Source of the DNA: Hyphomonadaceae bacterium UBA7672
GTDB lineage: Bacteria; Pseudomonadota; Alphaproteobacteria; Caulobacterales; Hyphomonadaceae
Length of the DNA: 64,000 nucleotides
Reading direction: 5' to 3'
Assembly (NCBI GenBank): GCA_002483135.1
Contig: DLHI01000025.1
Coordinates: 65,359-129,358, forward strand
Part shown: positions 17,482-25,912 of the stretch, in pieces
Position numbering within the stretch: the stretch's first letter is position 1
How the letters are laid out: each line of letters opens with the position of its first letter
Notes under the pieces: generated by a model
What the model was told of the DNA's origin: nothing
Seen by the model: only the letters and a program-made list of their open reading frames with translations
Databases searched by the model: none
Program-made: the position numbers and the translations under genes

Positions 17482-18398
17482 AGCGCGCGATCTCGCTTGC
17501 GGCTGCAGCGTTCCTGGCGGCGTGTTCTGGTGAGACGGGTTCTGAAGACGCGCCTGCTGCGCGTGTGCAGGTCAGTGAATCGCCGAAGTGCGGATTGGCG
17601 TCCGACCAGATCGGCCAGTTCGTGACCGTGCCTGAAGGCGGCTTTGAAATGGGCGCAAACGGCATCTATCCCGAAGAGGGGCCGCCGCGAACCGTCCATG
17701 TGGCCGCCTTCGCAATCCAGATTCACGAAGTCACCAATCGTCAATTCCAGCAGTTCGTCGCAGAGACAGGCTATGTCACGGATGCTGAACGGACATCTGC
17801 ATCGAGTGATCCGGGCGGCGGGTCGGGCATGTTCAAGCAGTCCAGCGACCGGGATACGCCCGGTGGCTGGATGCTGCTGCGGGGCGCGACATGGAAGACG
17901 CCGGCAGGACCCGGCAGCGATATCGCGAGCAGGCAGGACCAGCCTGTTGTGCATGTTTCCCTGCGCGATGCGGAAGCCTATGCCAAGTGGGCCGGCGGGC
18001 GGCTGCCCACTGAAGAAGAATGGGAATACGCGGCCATGCTCGGCATGCCCGATCCTGCGGACGCCGTTTCAGGCGCCTATGACGCCGAGGGTCATCCAGT
18101 CGCCAACACGTGGCAAGGTATCTTCCCCGTGATCAACGAGGCCACGGATGGCTTTGCTGAGGCGGCGCCGGCTGGATGTTTCCCGGCGAGCGGCCTTGGA
18201 GTCTATGACATGATCGGCAATGTCTGGGAGTGGACAGCGACGTCTTACGGGCCGCGTCAGAACATGATCAAGGGCGGATCATTCCTGTGCGCCGAAAATT
18301 TCTGCAAGCGCTATCGCGGCGCAGCGCGACAGGGGCAGGACATCGACTTCTCCTCCAACCATATCGGCTTCCGCATCGTCCGGGACATTGCGCCGTAG
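17478..18398 (+). CDS. Formylglycine-generating enzyme (SUMF1-type), predicted lipoprotein
   Basis: The 306-residue protein aligns along its length with SUMF1. It has VPEGGFEMGAN near 51, HEVTNRQFQQFV near 83, GRLPTEEEWEY near 174, NTWQGIFPV near 210, GNVWEWT near 247 and the catalytic pair C271 and C276 in GGSFLCAENFCKRYRGAAR (Cys-x4-Cys as in human FGE). The enzyme turns the Cys of CxPxR in sulfatases into formylglycine. Both sulfatases of the cluster carry that motif, so they are the obvious substrates. The N-terminal signal ends in a lipobox (LAAC, C16), so this FGE may act in the periplasm, unusual for bacteria where maturation is usually cytoplasmic. ATGA overlap with the TetR gene; convergent with sulfatase 1. 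Confidence 0.92.
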   Translation: MKRAISLAAAAFLAACSGETGSEDAPAARVQVSESPKCGLASDQIGQFVTVPEGGFEMGANGIYPEEGPPRTVHVAAFAIQIHEVTNRQFQQFVAETGYVTDAERTSASSDPGGGSGMFKQSSDRDTPGGWMLLRGATWKTPAGPGSDIASRQDQPVVHVSLRDAEAYAKWAGGRLPTEEEWEYAAMLGMPDPADAVSGAYDAEGHPVANTWQGIFPVINEATDGFAEAAPAGCFPASGLGVYDMIGNVWEWTATSYGPRQNMIKGGSFLCAENFCKRYRGAARQGQDIDFSSNHIGFRIVRDIAP

Positions 18399-18446
18399 GC
18401 CGCTGCAGAACAGACGGCCCACGCGCACCTGATCGCCAACCCTCGA

Positions 18447-20111
18447 TCAGTTTGGCCAGAAGACATACTCGTCGTCCGGCGTCGCCTTGTCGGCCAGAGA
18501 CTTGTCGACGGCGACCGCGCCTTCTGTCGTGTGTGGGTAGAGCGGGGCGCGCGCTGTTGCCTGGTGATCCGCCAGGAGCTTCTTGAGCTCCGCCACCTTG
18601 TCCGGGTTCGTTTCGGCAAGGTTGGTCTTCTCGGTCGGGTCGGTTGCAAGATTGAAGAGCCAGGACTTTGCCGGCTTGTCGGACACCTGCAGCTTCCAGT
18701 CACCCTGGCGCACGGCTTTGTAGTACGCGCTCTGCCAGAAGATGACGTCATGCGGCTTGGCCTCCGGCGCGGCTGTTCCCATGGCGAAGGGAAGAAGATC
18801 GACCCCATCGATCTCCACGCCCGCGGGAATGGTTCCGCCGCCCGCTGCCGTGAATGTCGGCATCAGGTCGATGTGGGCGACCGGTGAGGCGATCTGCGAC
18901 TGTGGAGCGATGTGCCCCGGCCAGCTGACGAACATGGGAACGTGAATACCCCCCTCGAACAGCGTCATCTTCCAGCCGCGATAGGGTTGGTTGATTTCGG
19001 GCAGGCCGATATATCCTGCCCCGCCATTGTCGCTCGTGAAGACGATGATCGTGTTGTCTGACAGGCCTTCGGCTTCCAGCGTATCGAGGATGCGGCCCAC
19101 GCTGCGGTCAATCGAGCGCACCATGGCCGCGTAGACGCGCAGCCGCTCGGGCTGGATGTCGCCGACTGCGTCGTAGTCCGCTTTCGTCGCCTGCAGCGGT
19201 GTATGTACGCCCCAGTGTGCGAGCTTCAGGAAGAAAGGCTGATTTCTGTTCTTCCGGATCACGTTGATGGCTTCGTCGGTCCAGTAGTCGGCAAGGTAGC
19301 CGCGGGGTTCGAACCACGGACCTTCATTGTAGGATGCGGCATACTGCATGCGCGACCACAGGAAGGCGTCGATCGGATCGAACGGAACCTTAGCATTGAC
19401 CACATTGGGATCGTTCTCTGGCAGGTGAAGACCGGAAGCCATCAGCAGCGCCTCGTCGAAGCCTTGCGCGTTGGGTCCGAACTCCGGGCCTGTGCCGGTG
19501 TGCCATTTTCCGATGTGCACGGTGTGATAGCCAGCGTCACGCAACACCTCGGCTATGGTGACTTCAGAGCCGGGCAGGCCTTGCCGTGTGTATGTGGGCG
19601 CCTTCTCGGCCTGTTCCTTGTTGTAGATGATTGGCGGCAGCCCAGTGGCGCTGGGGTCATCGAGCATGGAAATGATGCCGCCCATGCCGTCGGGCGTAGG
19701 CGTGAACTCGAAACCCGTGCGGGTCGGGTAGCGGCCTGTCATGATCATCGCACGCGAAGGGGCGCAGGTCGCCGTGCCGGCATACGCCTGCGTGAAGACG
19801 GCGCCACGCGCGGCGAGGCGATCAATGTTCGGTGTCGGCACACGTCCTCCGGCGACGCCGCCGCCGAATGTCGAGATGTCGTTGAAGCCGAGGTCATCGG
19901 CCAGGATGAAGATGATGTTCGGCTTCCGCTCGCCGGGCGCGACAGCGGCCTCGGACGGACCATCCTTCCACGGAACAGGAATGTTGGGGCCCACCTCCTT
20001 CTTGCCGGTATTGCCGACGACGAACAGGACGATGGCCTTGCGGTTGAGCCAGCCAACGCCGCCTCCCACGAGGACGACAACGAGAAGGCCGATCAGGATT
20101 TTCTTGAACAT
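18447..20111 (-). CDS. Sulfatase (formylglycine-dependent), membrane-anchored, 554 aa
   Basis: This is a type I sulfatase of the alkaline phosphatase superfamily. It has RKPNIIFILADDLGFND (metal-binding Asp pair near 71-72), the activation motif C106-A-P-S-R followed by AMIMTGRYPTRTG, GKWHTG with the conserved Lys and His, and FTSDNGG with the second metal site. The first 35 residues form a hydrophobic anchor without a clear cleavage site, so it likely faces the periplasm while tethered. I chose the ATG at 20111 because homology and the anchor begin there; an upstream start would add a hydrophilic stretch inside the neighbouring gene. It is co-transcribed with the GST-like gene (14 bp gap) behind operator site 2. 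The substrate sulfate ester is unknown. Confidence 0.93.
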   Translation of the reverse strand: MFKKILIGLLVVVLVGGGVGWLNRKAIVLFVVGNTGKKEVGPNIPVPWKDGPSEAAVAPGERKPNIIFILADDLGFNDISTFGGGVAGGRVPTPNIDRLAARGAVFTQAYAGTATCAPSRAMIMTGRYPTRTGFEFTPTPDGMGGIISMLDDPSATGLPPIIYNKEQAEKAPTYTRQGLPGSEVTIAEVLRDAGYHTVHIGKWHTGTGPEFGPNAQGFDEALLMASGLHLPENDPNVVNAKVPFDPIDAFLWSRMQYAASYNEGPWFEPRGYLADYWTDEAINVIRKNRNQPFFLKLAHWGVHTPLQATKADYDAVGDIQPERLRVYAAMVRSIDRSVGRILDTLEAEGLSDNTIIVFTSDNGGAGYIGLPEINQPYRGWKMTLFEGGIHVPMFVSWPGHIAPQSQIASPVAHIDLMPTFTAAGGGTIPAGVEIDGVDLLPFAMGTAAPEAKPHDVIFWQSAYYKAVRQGDWKLQVSDKPAKSWLFNLATDPTEKTNLAETNPDKVAELKKLLADHQATARAPLYPHTTEGAVAVDKSLADKATPDDEYVFWPN

Positions 20112-20125
20112 AGGCAGTTTCCGCT

Positions 20126-21166
20126 TCAGAGGCCGGCCAGCAGCGCGTCGCAACTCGTGCCCGCGCACAAGGCCGCGATTTCAGCCCGGTCACTCGCACT
20201 CAATGCGCTGAATTCATCGCGAATCCACTTCAGGCATTTGGCCTGATAGGGGAAGGTGGGCTGCGTCCAGGGTCGTCCGTCAATCGTTGCGTCAAAGCTC
20301 GACGCTCCGCTCATGACCGCCTTTGCGTTGGCGAGCAGGAAAGGCGCATAGACGCGACCGATCTCGGTCAGCAGCGGCCGAATGCTGGCGCGCAGTGCGT
20401 CACGGGAAGCCCATTCGGCATCGACGGGAGCAAGGCCGGATAGATCCTCCACGCGATCAAGCCAGCCGCGCACGCGCCGTGATGTCTTCGCGGTGATGGC
20501 GGCAGAGGTCGGCTCGACAATAGCCAGCTGAGTCAGTTGTCCATACAGCGCGAAATCAGCCGAGGAGGGCCGCGCGCCGAGAACATAACCCTGCCGCTGT
20601 ACAAGGCCGTCCAGCGCGACCAGCAGGCGCCCGTAACTGCTTTCGATCGTTTCGGCGGTCGTGGGATTTGAGCCTACCACGTACAGGCGATCTATCTGGC
20701 GCTTCGAGATGAAGTCGGATGCTGCGGCAGCCTCGTCATCGGGTATGGCGGGCTGGTTCCAGAAGATGAGCATCGGCCCGGCATTGTCGGCGTCCGCCTT
20801 GTGAGCCCAGCGAAAGTGAAACATGCACTTGGTCAGCCACTCGTCGGCATAGTCCTCGATCAGATAGTTGAGAAAGCCGAGTACGGGATCTGCCGGCAGG
20901 ACCGAACGCCCGGAATACTCTCTCTCCAGGCGGCGGATGATCGGTGTTGAGTCGACCACGGCCTCGAGCCCGCCGCCCGCCTTGGGGAAATAGAATGTCG
21001 GCAGCAGCTTCACGGCCGGCTCGGGATATCCAGCGGGAGGGTTACGATGGCTGGCCCAGATAATCGCGTGCGGAATGCGGCGGAAGCGCAGCAGGGCGAG
21101 CATCTTGCGCGTATAGGGCGAGCCCGGCGCCCCCATCAGCTCAAGCGATCCTGCTGACAGGCTCAT
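20126..21166 (-). CDS. GST-like protein, about 346 aa (paralogue of the gene at 22130)
   Basis: The first 90 residues form a glutathione S-transferase N-terminal (thioredoxin) domain: ELMGAPGSPYTRKMLALLRF with the SPYTRK active-site segment, then LLPTFYF and DSTPIIRRLE, the usual cis-Pro and Asp-Ser-Thr glutathione-binding motifs. The helical C-terminal part is longer than usual and contains DYADEWLTK and FRWAHKA, which recur in the second GST-like protein at 22130 (DLFDEWLWR, YRWAF). The ATG at 21166 has GGGGAGG eight bases upstream. It is the first gene after operator site 2 and leads into sulfatase 1. A detoxifying or ether/thioether-processing role is plausible but not demonstrated. Confidence 0.82.
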   Translation of the reverse strand: MSLSAGSLELMGAPGSPYTRKMLALLRFRRIPHAIIWASHRNPPAGYPEPAVKLLPTFYFPKAGGGLEAVVDSTPIIRRLEREYSGRSVLPADPVLGFLNYLIEDYADEWLTKCMFHFRWAHKADADNAGPMLIFWNQPAIPDDEAAAASDFISKRQIDRLYVVGSNPTTAETIESSYGRLLVALDGLVQRQGYVLGARPSSADFALYGQLTQLAIVEPTSAAITAKTSRRVRGWLDRVEDLSGLAPVDAEWASRDALRASIRPLLTEIGRVYAPFLLANAKAVMSGASSFDATIDGRPWTQPTFPYQAKCLKWIRDEFSALSASDRAEIAALCAGTSCDALLAGL

Positions 21167-21218
21167 GCGACGACCTCCCCGGCGCTGGCGCAGGCGCATC
21201 ATCAGCCCAGCCATTCAA

Positions 21219-21253
21219 ATGGCAGTTAGAGTGCCAAAATACGGCTCCGTCAA
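21219..21253 (-). promoter_or_regulatory. Promoter with overlapping palindromic operator, site 2
   Basis: Read on the minus strand: TTGACG (21253-21248), 17 bp, TCTAAC (21230-21225). The palindrome covers 21219-21237; on the plus strand it is ATGGCAG, TTAGA, GTGCCAA, with both arms identical to site 1 at 13366. The -35 and the spacer length are also identical to site 1. It lies between the crotonase gene and the GST-like gene and should drive GST-like plus sulfatase 1. Matching promoters on opposite strands, 8 kb apart, point to one regulator. Confidence 0.6.
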
Positions 21254-21276
21254 CCGGGACAGGGTACGCCCGGCCT

Positions 21277-22071
21277 CTACTTGCCCTTGAAAGCGGGTGG
21301 CCGCTTCTCGAGGAAGGCCTGCCTGGCTTCCCGGGCATCCTCGCTGGCAAAAGCGCGGCGAATGTTGGCGAGTTCATAGCGGAGCTGCTGCTCCATGTCG
21401 CTGGATTCCATGGACTTCACCATGCCACGCTTGAGCAACCGCAGCGTGATGGGCGACCAGCGGCACAGCTCGTCACAATACTCCGCCAACCGCTGGCTAA
21501 ACCTCTCGTCGTCCACGACCTCGCCTGCCATGCCGATAGCGACGGCTTCTTCGCCGGTCACGGTGCGATTCTCCATCATGAAGCGCATGGCGCGCTCATA
21601 GCCCATGGCCTGGGGCAGGGTGATGGTGAGGCCGCCATCGGGCGATCCCCCAATCCGCGTGTATCCGGCCATGAGGCGTGCTCGCTTCGCCACAAGCCGA
21701 ACATCGCAAGCCATGGCGAGGCCAAGACCGGCGCCGACCGCCACACCATTGACCCCGCCCACAACTGGCTTGTCGCAGCGCTTGCGGATCGAAAGCAGGA
21801 AGTGCCCCACCCAACCCAGATCATCAAGCTGGGCGTTCTGCGGGCTGAGCGGCGAGGTGCGCTCCTTCATCGTAAGGTCGAGGCCCGCACAGAATGCGTC
21901 GCCGGTTCCGGTGATGGCCACGACCCAGATGTTATCGTCCTTGGCTGCATCGTCGATGGCATTGACAATCGACCAGGCAAGTTCGTCCGACAGAGCATTC
22001 TTGAGATGCGGCCGGTTGAGCGTCAGCGTACGCACGTGACCTCGGTCGGCGATACTCACCAGTTCAGTCAT
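21277..22071 (-). CDS. Enoyl-CoA hydratase/isomerase (crotonase) family protein
   Basis: The 264-residue crotonase has NRPHLKNALSDEL, the oxyanion-hole segments around FCAGLDL and GVAVGAGLGLAMACD, and the late segment RIGGSPDGGLT. Both Glu residues used by classical enoyl-CoA hydratase are replaced (Gly in GAGLGLA, Thr in the GYTRIG region). The Asp in SPDGG is in the place of the catalytic Asp of PaaG-type isomerases, so an isomerase or other CoA reaction is more likely than hydration. The ATG at 22071 is preceded by GGGAGG. It follows the second GST-like gene by 58 bp and probably belongs to the sulfatase 2 operon. Confidence 0.88.
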   Translation of the reverse strand: MTELVSIADRGHVRTLTLNRPHLKNALSDELAWSIVNAIDDAAKDDNIWVVAITGTGDAFCAGLDLTMKERTSPLSPQNAQLDDLGWVGHFLLSIRKRCDKPVVGGVNGVAVGAGLGLAMACDVRLVAKRARLMAGYTRIGGSPDGGLTITLPQAMGYERAMRFMMENRTVTGEEAVAIGMAGEVVDDERFSQRLAEYCDELCRWSPITLRLLKRGMVKSMESSDMEQQLRYELANIRRAFASEDAREARQAFLEKRPPAFKGK

Positions 22072-22129
22072 CGTAGCCTCCCGCAACACTGGTTTCCAGT
22101 TGTCCTCAAGGTGTGCCCCATTGCGGCGA

Positions 22130-23203
22130 TCAACGCCAGTTGCGGTCGCGCGGGGCGCCGGTTGGCTCCGACACAGAGCTTGGCGCGATCGGGGCCGCCA
22201 ACAGACTCCCGATCTGGGGCGAGAGACGGTCGCTGATGATGTTGCGCGCCGGAGCATTGAGCGTCTGAAAGACCCTCTGCAGGTTGGCAAGGCAGCGGGC
22301 CCGATACGGTGATGTCGGTGTGGTCCAATCCACGCCGAGATTGACCCAGCGCACTTCGTTCTTCCCCGCGAGGATCGCTTCGCTATTGGCGACGAGATAG
22401 GGGATGTACTCCTCCCGGGCCATCGCAAGCAGGGGATCAAGATCAGCCGGCGCCTCGTTCACGGTGGGTGACCTGGCGAGCTGCGCGGGTGTGGCGGCCC
22501 AGAGGCGCAAAACCCAGGCAAGCGTATGTGGTCCGCGCTCGCGAAGTATCGCAGCGGGCGTGGGGTCCGAGGAGAAGTGCCGGAAGAATGGGCCGAAGAG
22601 ACCAAAGTCAGCTTCGCAAGGGCGCGCTCCCAACAGGTAAGGACGCACGGAAAAGATGGGCTCAAGAATCGCAATGGTGCGCAGAAAGAGATCTTCGATT
22701 TGTGGCGCGGTCGATGTCGTCACGCCGTCCTTCTTTAGAAAGACTCGTCGCTGCCTGCGCAGAATAACCTGTCGGCGCAGGAAAAGGGGACCCGGCGCGT
22801 CGCGGAGCATTGTACGCGCCAGTTGCGAACTCATCAGCCGGGCGTCTTCGGGGAACGCCCAGCGATAGTAGAGCGCTGGACGCCAAAGCCATTCGTCGAA
22901 CAGATCTTCAAGTAGAAGGCTGATGAAAGCGGTCGCCGGGTCGGCAGGCTTGAAGCGAGGCTCCGCAGCTCCCGATTCGAAGTGAGCAATGATATCCGTT
23001 GTGTCTGTCAGCCACTTGCCGTCGGGCGTTTCGACCTGAGGCATCTGGGCAATGCCCGTCGCGCGCGCGCATCGACGGAAATCGGCCAGGTCCATCTCGA
23101 TATAGTCGAACGAAATTCCCTTTGCCCGAAAATAGGCCTCCAGCTTGCCCGTGAAGTAGGACAGCTTGAGCCCGTGCAGTGAGTATCGCCCGCCGCTTGT
23201 CAT
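22130..23203 (-). CDS. GST-like protein, 357 aa
   Basis: The protein starts with an N-terminal GST domain (YSLHGLKLSYFTGKLEAYFR; QMPQVETPDGKWLTDTTDII with the cis-Pro and glutathione-binding region) and continues with a long helical part containing DEWLWRPALYYRWAF, shared with the GST-like protein at 20126. The two are paralogues of the same unusual length, about 120 residues longer than ordinary GSTs. Its ATG overlaps the stop of sulfatase 2 by 4 bp, so translation is coupled. Each sulfatase therefore has its own GST-like partner. A common reaction step on the desulfated product is an attractive inference. Confidence 0.82.
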   Translation of the reverse strand: MTSGGRYSLHGLKLSYFTGKLEAYFRAKGISFDYIEMDLADFRRCARATGIAQMPQVETPDGKWLTDTTDIIAHFESGAAEPRFKPADPATAFISLLLEDLFDEWLWRPALYYRWAFPEDARLMSSQLARTMLRDAPGPLFLRRQVILRRQRRVFLKKDGVTTSTAPQIEDLFLRTIAILEPIFSVRPYLLGARPCEADFGLFGPFFRHFSSDPTPAAILRERGPHTLAWVLRLWAATPAQLARSPTVNEAPADLDPLLAMAREEYIPYLVANSEAILAGKNEVRWVNLGVDWTTPTSPYRARCLANLQRVFQTLNAPARNIISDRLSPQIGSLLAAPIAPSSVSEPTGAPRDRNWR

Positions 23204-25002
23204 GCCTTGGCTGCGCGCTTCCTCTTGCGCCGGCGCAGAAGCCAGAAGACCAGGAGGCCGATTGACCCGACAACGCCGATCCCGATCGCGATAAGCGTAC
23301 CGGCATGAAAGGAAAGTTGCCGCCCAATCGCATTGCGCCGCACCTGACGCTCAACCTGATAGCCCTCAGGAAGCGGGAGAACGCCCGAGCGCTTCGCGTA
23401 GGCGTCATAGTCGGCCAGCATCGCCTTGAAGAGTTCCGGCTTCGCAGCTGAGAGATCGTTCACTTCGGCCGGGTCCTTGGCGTGGTCGTAGAGCCGCCAT
23501 TGCCCGTCGCCCACCGGCGGCATGTTGCGGACGATTTTCCAGTTGTCGCGAAAGAGCGCCGAGTTCCCGGAAACTTCTACGCCAACAGTATCGGCAGGGC
23601 CGTAGGCGCGTTCGGTCTGTCCGGTCAGCATGGGCAGGAGGCTGCGCCCTGTTATGGGGCGGGCGCCCGGGGGCGCAGCTGCGCCCGCGCCGGCAAGGTC
23701 CAACAGGGTCGGCGTAACGTCGGTGACAAATGTCAGGCCGGCAAGGCGCTGGCCTGTTGGAACGCCGGGGCCGGCAATGATCATCGGCGCACGCAGGCCG
23801 CCATCCGAGGCGTAGAATTTGTAGAACGATCCTGGCGCCGATATCGCCGATGCCCATTCAGGTCCGATGAAGCCAAGGCTGCCGCGCTCGCCCATGCCTT
23901 CAAGGTTCCAGCTGTAGCCGTTAAGCGCCATCCAGATATCCATCCAGGGTTCGTGCACAGGATCGCTGGGTTCAGGGCCGTTGTCCGATGTGATGACGAA
24001 GATGGTGTTCTCCAACTCGCCACGCGATGCGATGTGCTCCATCAGGCGCCCAACATGATGGTCCATCGCCTCGATCATGCCGGAATAGACTTCCATCGCG
24101 CGGGCGTACTTGGCCTGTTCGTCGGGGTCGAGCGAGGGCCACGCGCGCGTTCCGGCGGGCATGTTGGCGAAGGGCGCATCCGAGGGAACGATGCCGGCAG
24201 CGACGGCGCGATCCCAGCGTGCGCGACGGACTGCTTCCCATCCGCCATCGAACTTCCCTGCGTAGCGGTCCGAAAATTCCTTCGGCGCCTGGACGGGAAT
24301 GTGCACCGCCTGAAAGGCGAGGTACGCAAAATAGGGAGTGCTGCGCTCGCCCTCGTCGATGTACTGGATCAGGCGATCCACGAGCAGTTCTGAGGAATAG
24401 AACTCATCGGGCAGTTTGGCCGGCGCGCCGTCCTCGAACCATGGCGCATCCTTGTAGTAGGGCATGTAGGGCTTGGCCGCCCAATTGTCGGCGCCGGAGG
24501 CGTCAAGCGCGAGGGACCGGTCGAAGCCGTGATGGTTCGGCAGGTCGCCCTCGCCATGTCCGAGATGCCACTTCCCCGACATCAGCGTGCGATATCCGTC
24601 CGCCCTGAGCCGGTCGGCGATGGTCAGAACGCCGGGCTCAAGGCGCAGCGTATAGCCCGGCTTGTCCTTCAGGTCTGGCGGAAGAACCTCTTCGATGGTC
24701 GAGACACCCGTGCGGTGGCTGTCCATGCCGGTCAGAAGCATGGCGCGCGAGGGCGAGCACAGGGGCGAGGTGTGGTAGTTCGTCATCATCGCCCCGGCAG
24801 CGGCCAGGCGATCGATGTTTGGCGTGCGCGCTTCTCCGCCGTAGACGCCGAAATCCATGAACGCTGCGTCGTCAACCAGGATCAGGACGATGTTGGGCCG
24901 CTTTGCTGCGGCCGGGGCTTCCTGCTGGGCCGAGGCGGGCAGGAGACAGGCCACCCACAGCACGGCCGCGGCAATACCTTTTCGAAAAACGTGGCGCATC
25001 AT
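23200..25002 (-). CDS. Sulfatase (formylglycine-dependent) with C-terminal anchor, 600 aa
   Basis: The second sulfatase has an N-terminal signal (about residues 1-25, possible cleavage after PASA; a WVAC lipobox at C19 is another reading), RPNIVLILVDDAAFMDFG with the metal Asp pair near 44, the activation motif C82-S-P-S-R followed by AMLLTGMDSHRTG, GKWHLGHGEGD and VITSDNGPEPSDP. It ends in a hydrophobic helix and a basic tail (RRRKRKR), a C-terminal membrane anchor with the enzyme in the periplasm. It heads a minus-strand unit with GST-like 2 and the crotonase. It starts 71 bp from the divergent DJ-1-like gene; operator site 3 is in this gap. The substrate is unknown. Confidence 0.93.
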   Translation of the reverse strand: MMRHVFRKGIAAAVLWVACLLPASAQQEAPAAAKRPNIVLILVDDAAFMDFGVYGGEARTPNIDRLAAAGAMMTNYHTSPLCSPSRAMLLTGMDSHRTGVSTIEEVLPPDLKDKPGYTLRLEPGVLTIADRLRADGYRTLMSGKWHLGHGEGDLPNHHGFDRSLALDASGADNWAAKPYMPYYKDAPWFEDGAPAKLPDEFYSSELLVDRLIQYIDEGERSTPYFAYLAFQAVHIPVQAPKEFSDRYAGKFDGGWEAVRRARWDRAVAAGIVPSDAPFANMPAGTRAWPSLDPDEQAKYARAMEVYSGMIEAMDHHVGRLMEHIASRGELENTIFVITSDNGPEPSDPVHEPWMDIWMALNGYSWNLEGMGERGSLGFIGPEWASAISAPGSFYKFYASDGGLRAPMIIAGPGVPTGQRLAGLTFVTDVTPTLLDLAGAGAAAPPGARPITGRSLLPMLTGQTERAYGPADTVGVEVSGNSALFRDNWKIVRNMPPVGDGQWRLYDHAKDPAEVNDLSAAKPELFKAMLADYDAYAKRSGVLPLPEGYQVERQVRRNAIGRQLSFHAGTLIAIGIGVVGSIGLLVFWLLRRRKRKRAAKA

Positions 25003-25039
25003 TCGGCCCCGGCGCTGTACACGAGGGCCATGGGATATT

Positions 25040-25058
25040 ATGACACCAAGAATGTCAA
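25040..25058. promoter_or_regulatory. Palindromic operator, site 3
   Basis: The palindrome reads ATGACAC, CAAGA, ATGTCAA (core TGACA-N7-TGTCA). It has the same 7-5-7 geometry as sites 1 and 2 with one base changed in each arm, and the same core as site 4. It lies in the 71-bp gap between the divergent sulfatase 2 and DJ-1-like genes, just before the AGGAGG of the latter, and can control both. A TATTAT at 25036-25041 could be a -10, but no clear -35 is seen. Confidence 0.5.
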
Positions 25059-25073
25059 TTTAGGAGGCTGGAG

Positions 25074-25907
25074 ATGGAATGGATCATTCTGTCTGCCGTG
25101 GTCGGGCTTGCCTCGATTGCATGGCTGGGCCTTCCGGCGCTGTTGAGGTCGATGGGGTTGCATCGTCGCTTTGCCGCCCCGAAACGCAATTTGAAGGGCA
25201 GGCGCGCCCTGGTCATCGCGACCAGTCACGACACGCTTGGCGATACCGGCAAGAAGACCGGCGTGTTCGCCTCCGAGATGACGGCCCCCTATTACACGTT
25301 CCTTGACGCCGGAATGACTGTCGACGTGGCGAGCATCAAGGGCGGGATCATTCCTGTTGAGCCCATGTCCGTCAAATGGCCTCTGAAGTCCAACCATGAC
25401 GACCGCTTCCTGAAGGACAACGACCTGCGCCAGAAAGTGGCTGCGGCGAAATCTGTCAGCGAGTTGGATGGCGGGCAGTATGATGCTGTTTTCCTCGCTG
25501 GCGGATGGGGGGCGGCCTTCGATTTCGAACAATCGCCAGAACTGGGCCGGTTGCTTCTGCAGGCTGACGACGGCGGTGCAGTGATCGGGGGCGTTTGCCA
25601 TGGACCGCTGGGCTTGCTGGCAGCCCGGCGCGGCAACGGTCAGCCGCTGGTCAATGGGCGCGCACTGACGGCAGTAACGGACAAGCAGGTCAAGGAGCTT
25701 GGTATCACGCACACCCCGCGTCATCCCGAACGGGATCTGCGGGCGGCCGGCGCCCTGTTCCAGTCCTCAACCCGGTTCAGGGACATCTTTGCAAGCCATG
25801 TGACTGTGGATGGACGGCTGGTGACGGGCCAGAACCAGAATGACGGAGCAGAGGCAGCGGACCGGATGATGCAGGTCATCCTCGATGCGCCTCGCAAGGG
25901 AGATTGA
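25074..25907 (+). CDS. Membrane-anchored DJ-1/PfpI (type 1 glutamine amidotransferase-like) protein
   Basis: The 277-residue protein has one N-terminal membrane segment (residues 3-25) followed by a DJ-1/PfpI domain. The nucleophile elbow is GGVCHGP (C175, H176) and a conserved acidic residue is near FASEMTAPYY (E68). Related Hsp31/DJ-1 proteins act as glyoxalases, deglycases or proteases/chaperones. AGGAGG seven bases before the ATG is one of the best ribosome-binding sites in the window. The gene is divergent from sulfatase 2 and shares operator site 3, which ties it to the cluster. Placement of the catalytic domain in the periplasm is inferred from the anchor. Confidence 0.85.
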   Translation: MEWIILSAVVGLASIAWLGLPALLRSMGLHRRFAAPKRNLKGRRALVIATSHDTLGDTGKKTGVFASEMTAPYYTFLDAGMTVDVASIKGGIIPVEPMSVKWPLKSNHDDRFLKDNDLRQKVAAAKSVSELDGGQYDAVFLAGGWGAAFDFEQSPELGRLLLQADDGGAVIGGVCHGPLGLLAARRGNGQPLVNGRALTAVTDKQVKELGITHTPRHPERDLRAAGALFQSSTRFRDIFASHVTVDGRLVTGQNQNDGAEAADRMMQVILDAPRKGD

Positions 25908-25912
25908 TCGAC

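Noticed and set aside
18429..18450. CTGATCG...CGATCAG hairpin between FGE and sulfatase 1, considered as a terminator
   Set aside because: Only 7-bp stem, overlaps the sulfatase stop and lacks a proper T-run; too weak to call.
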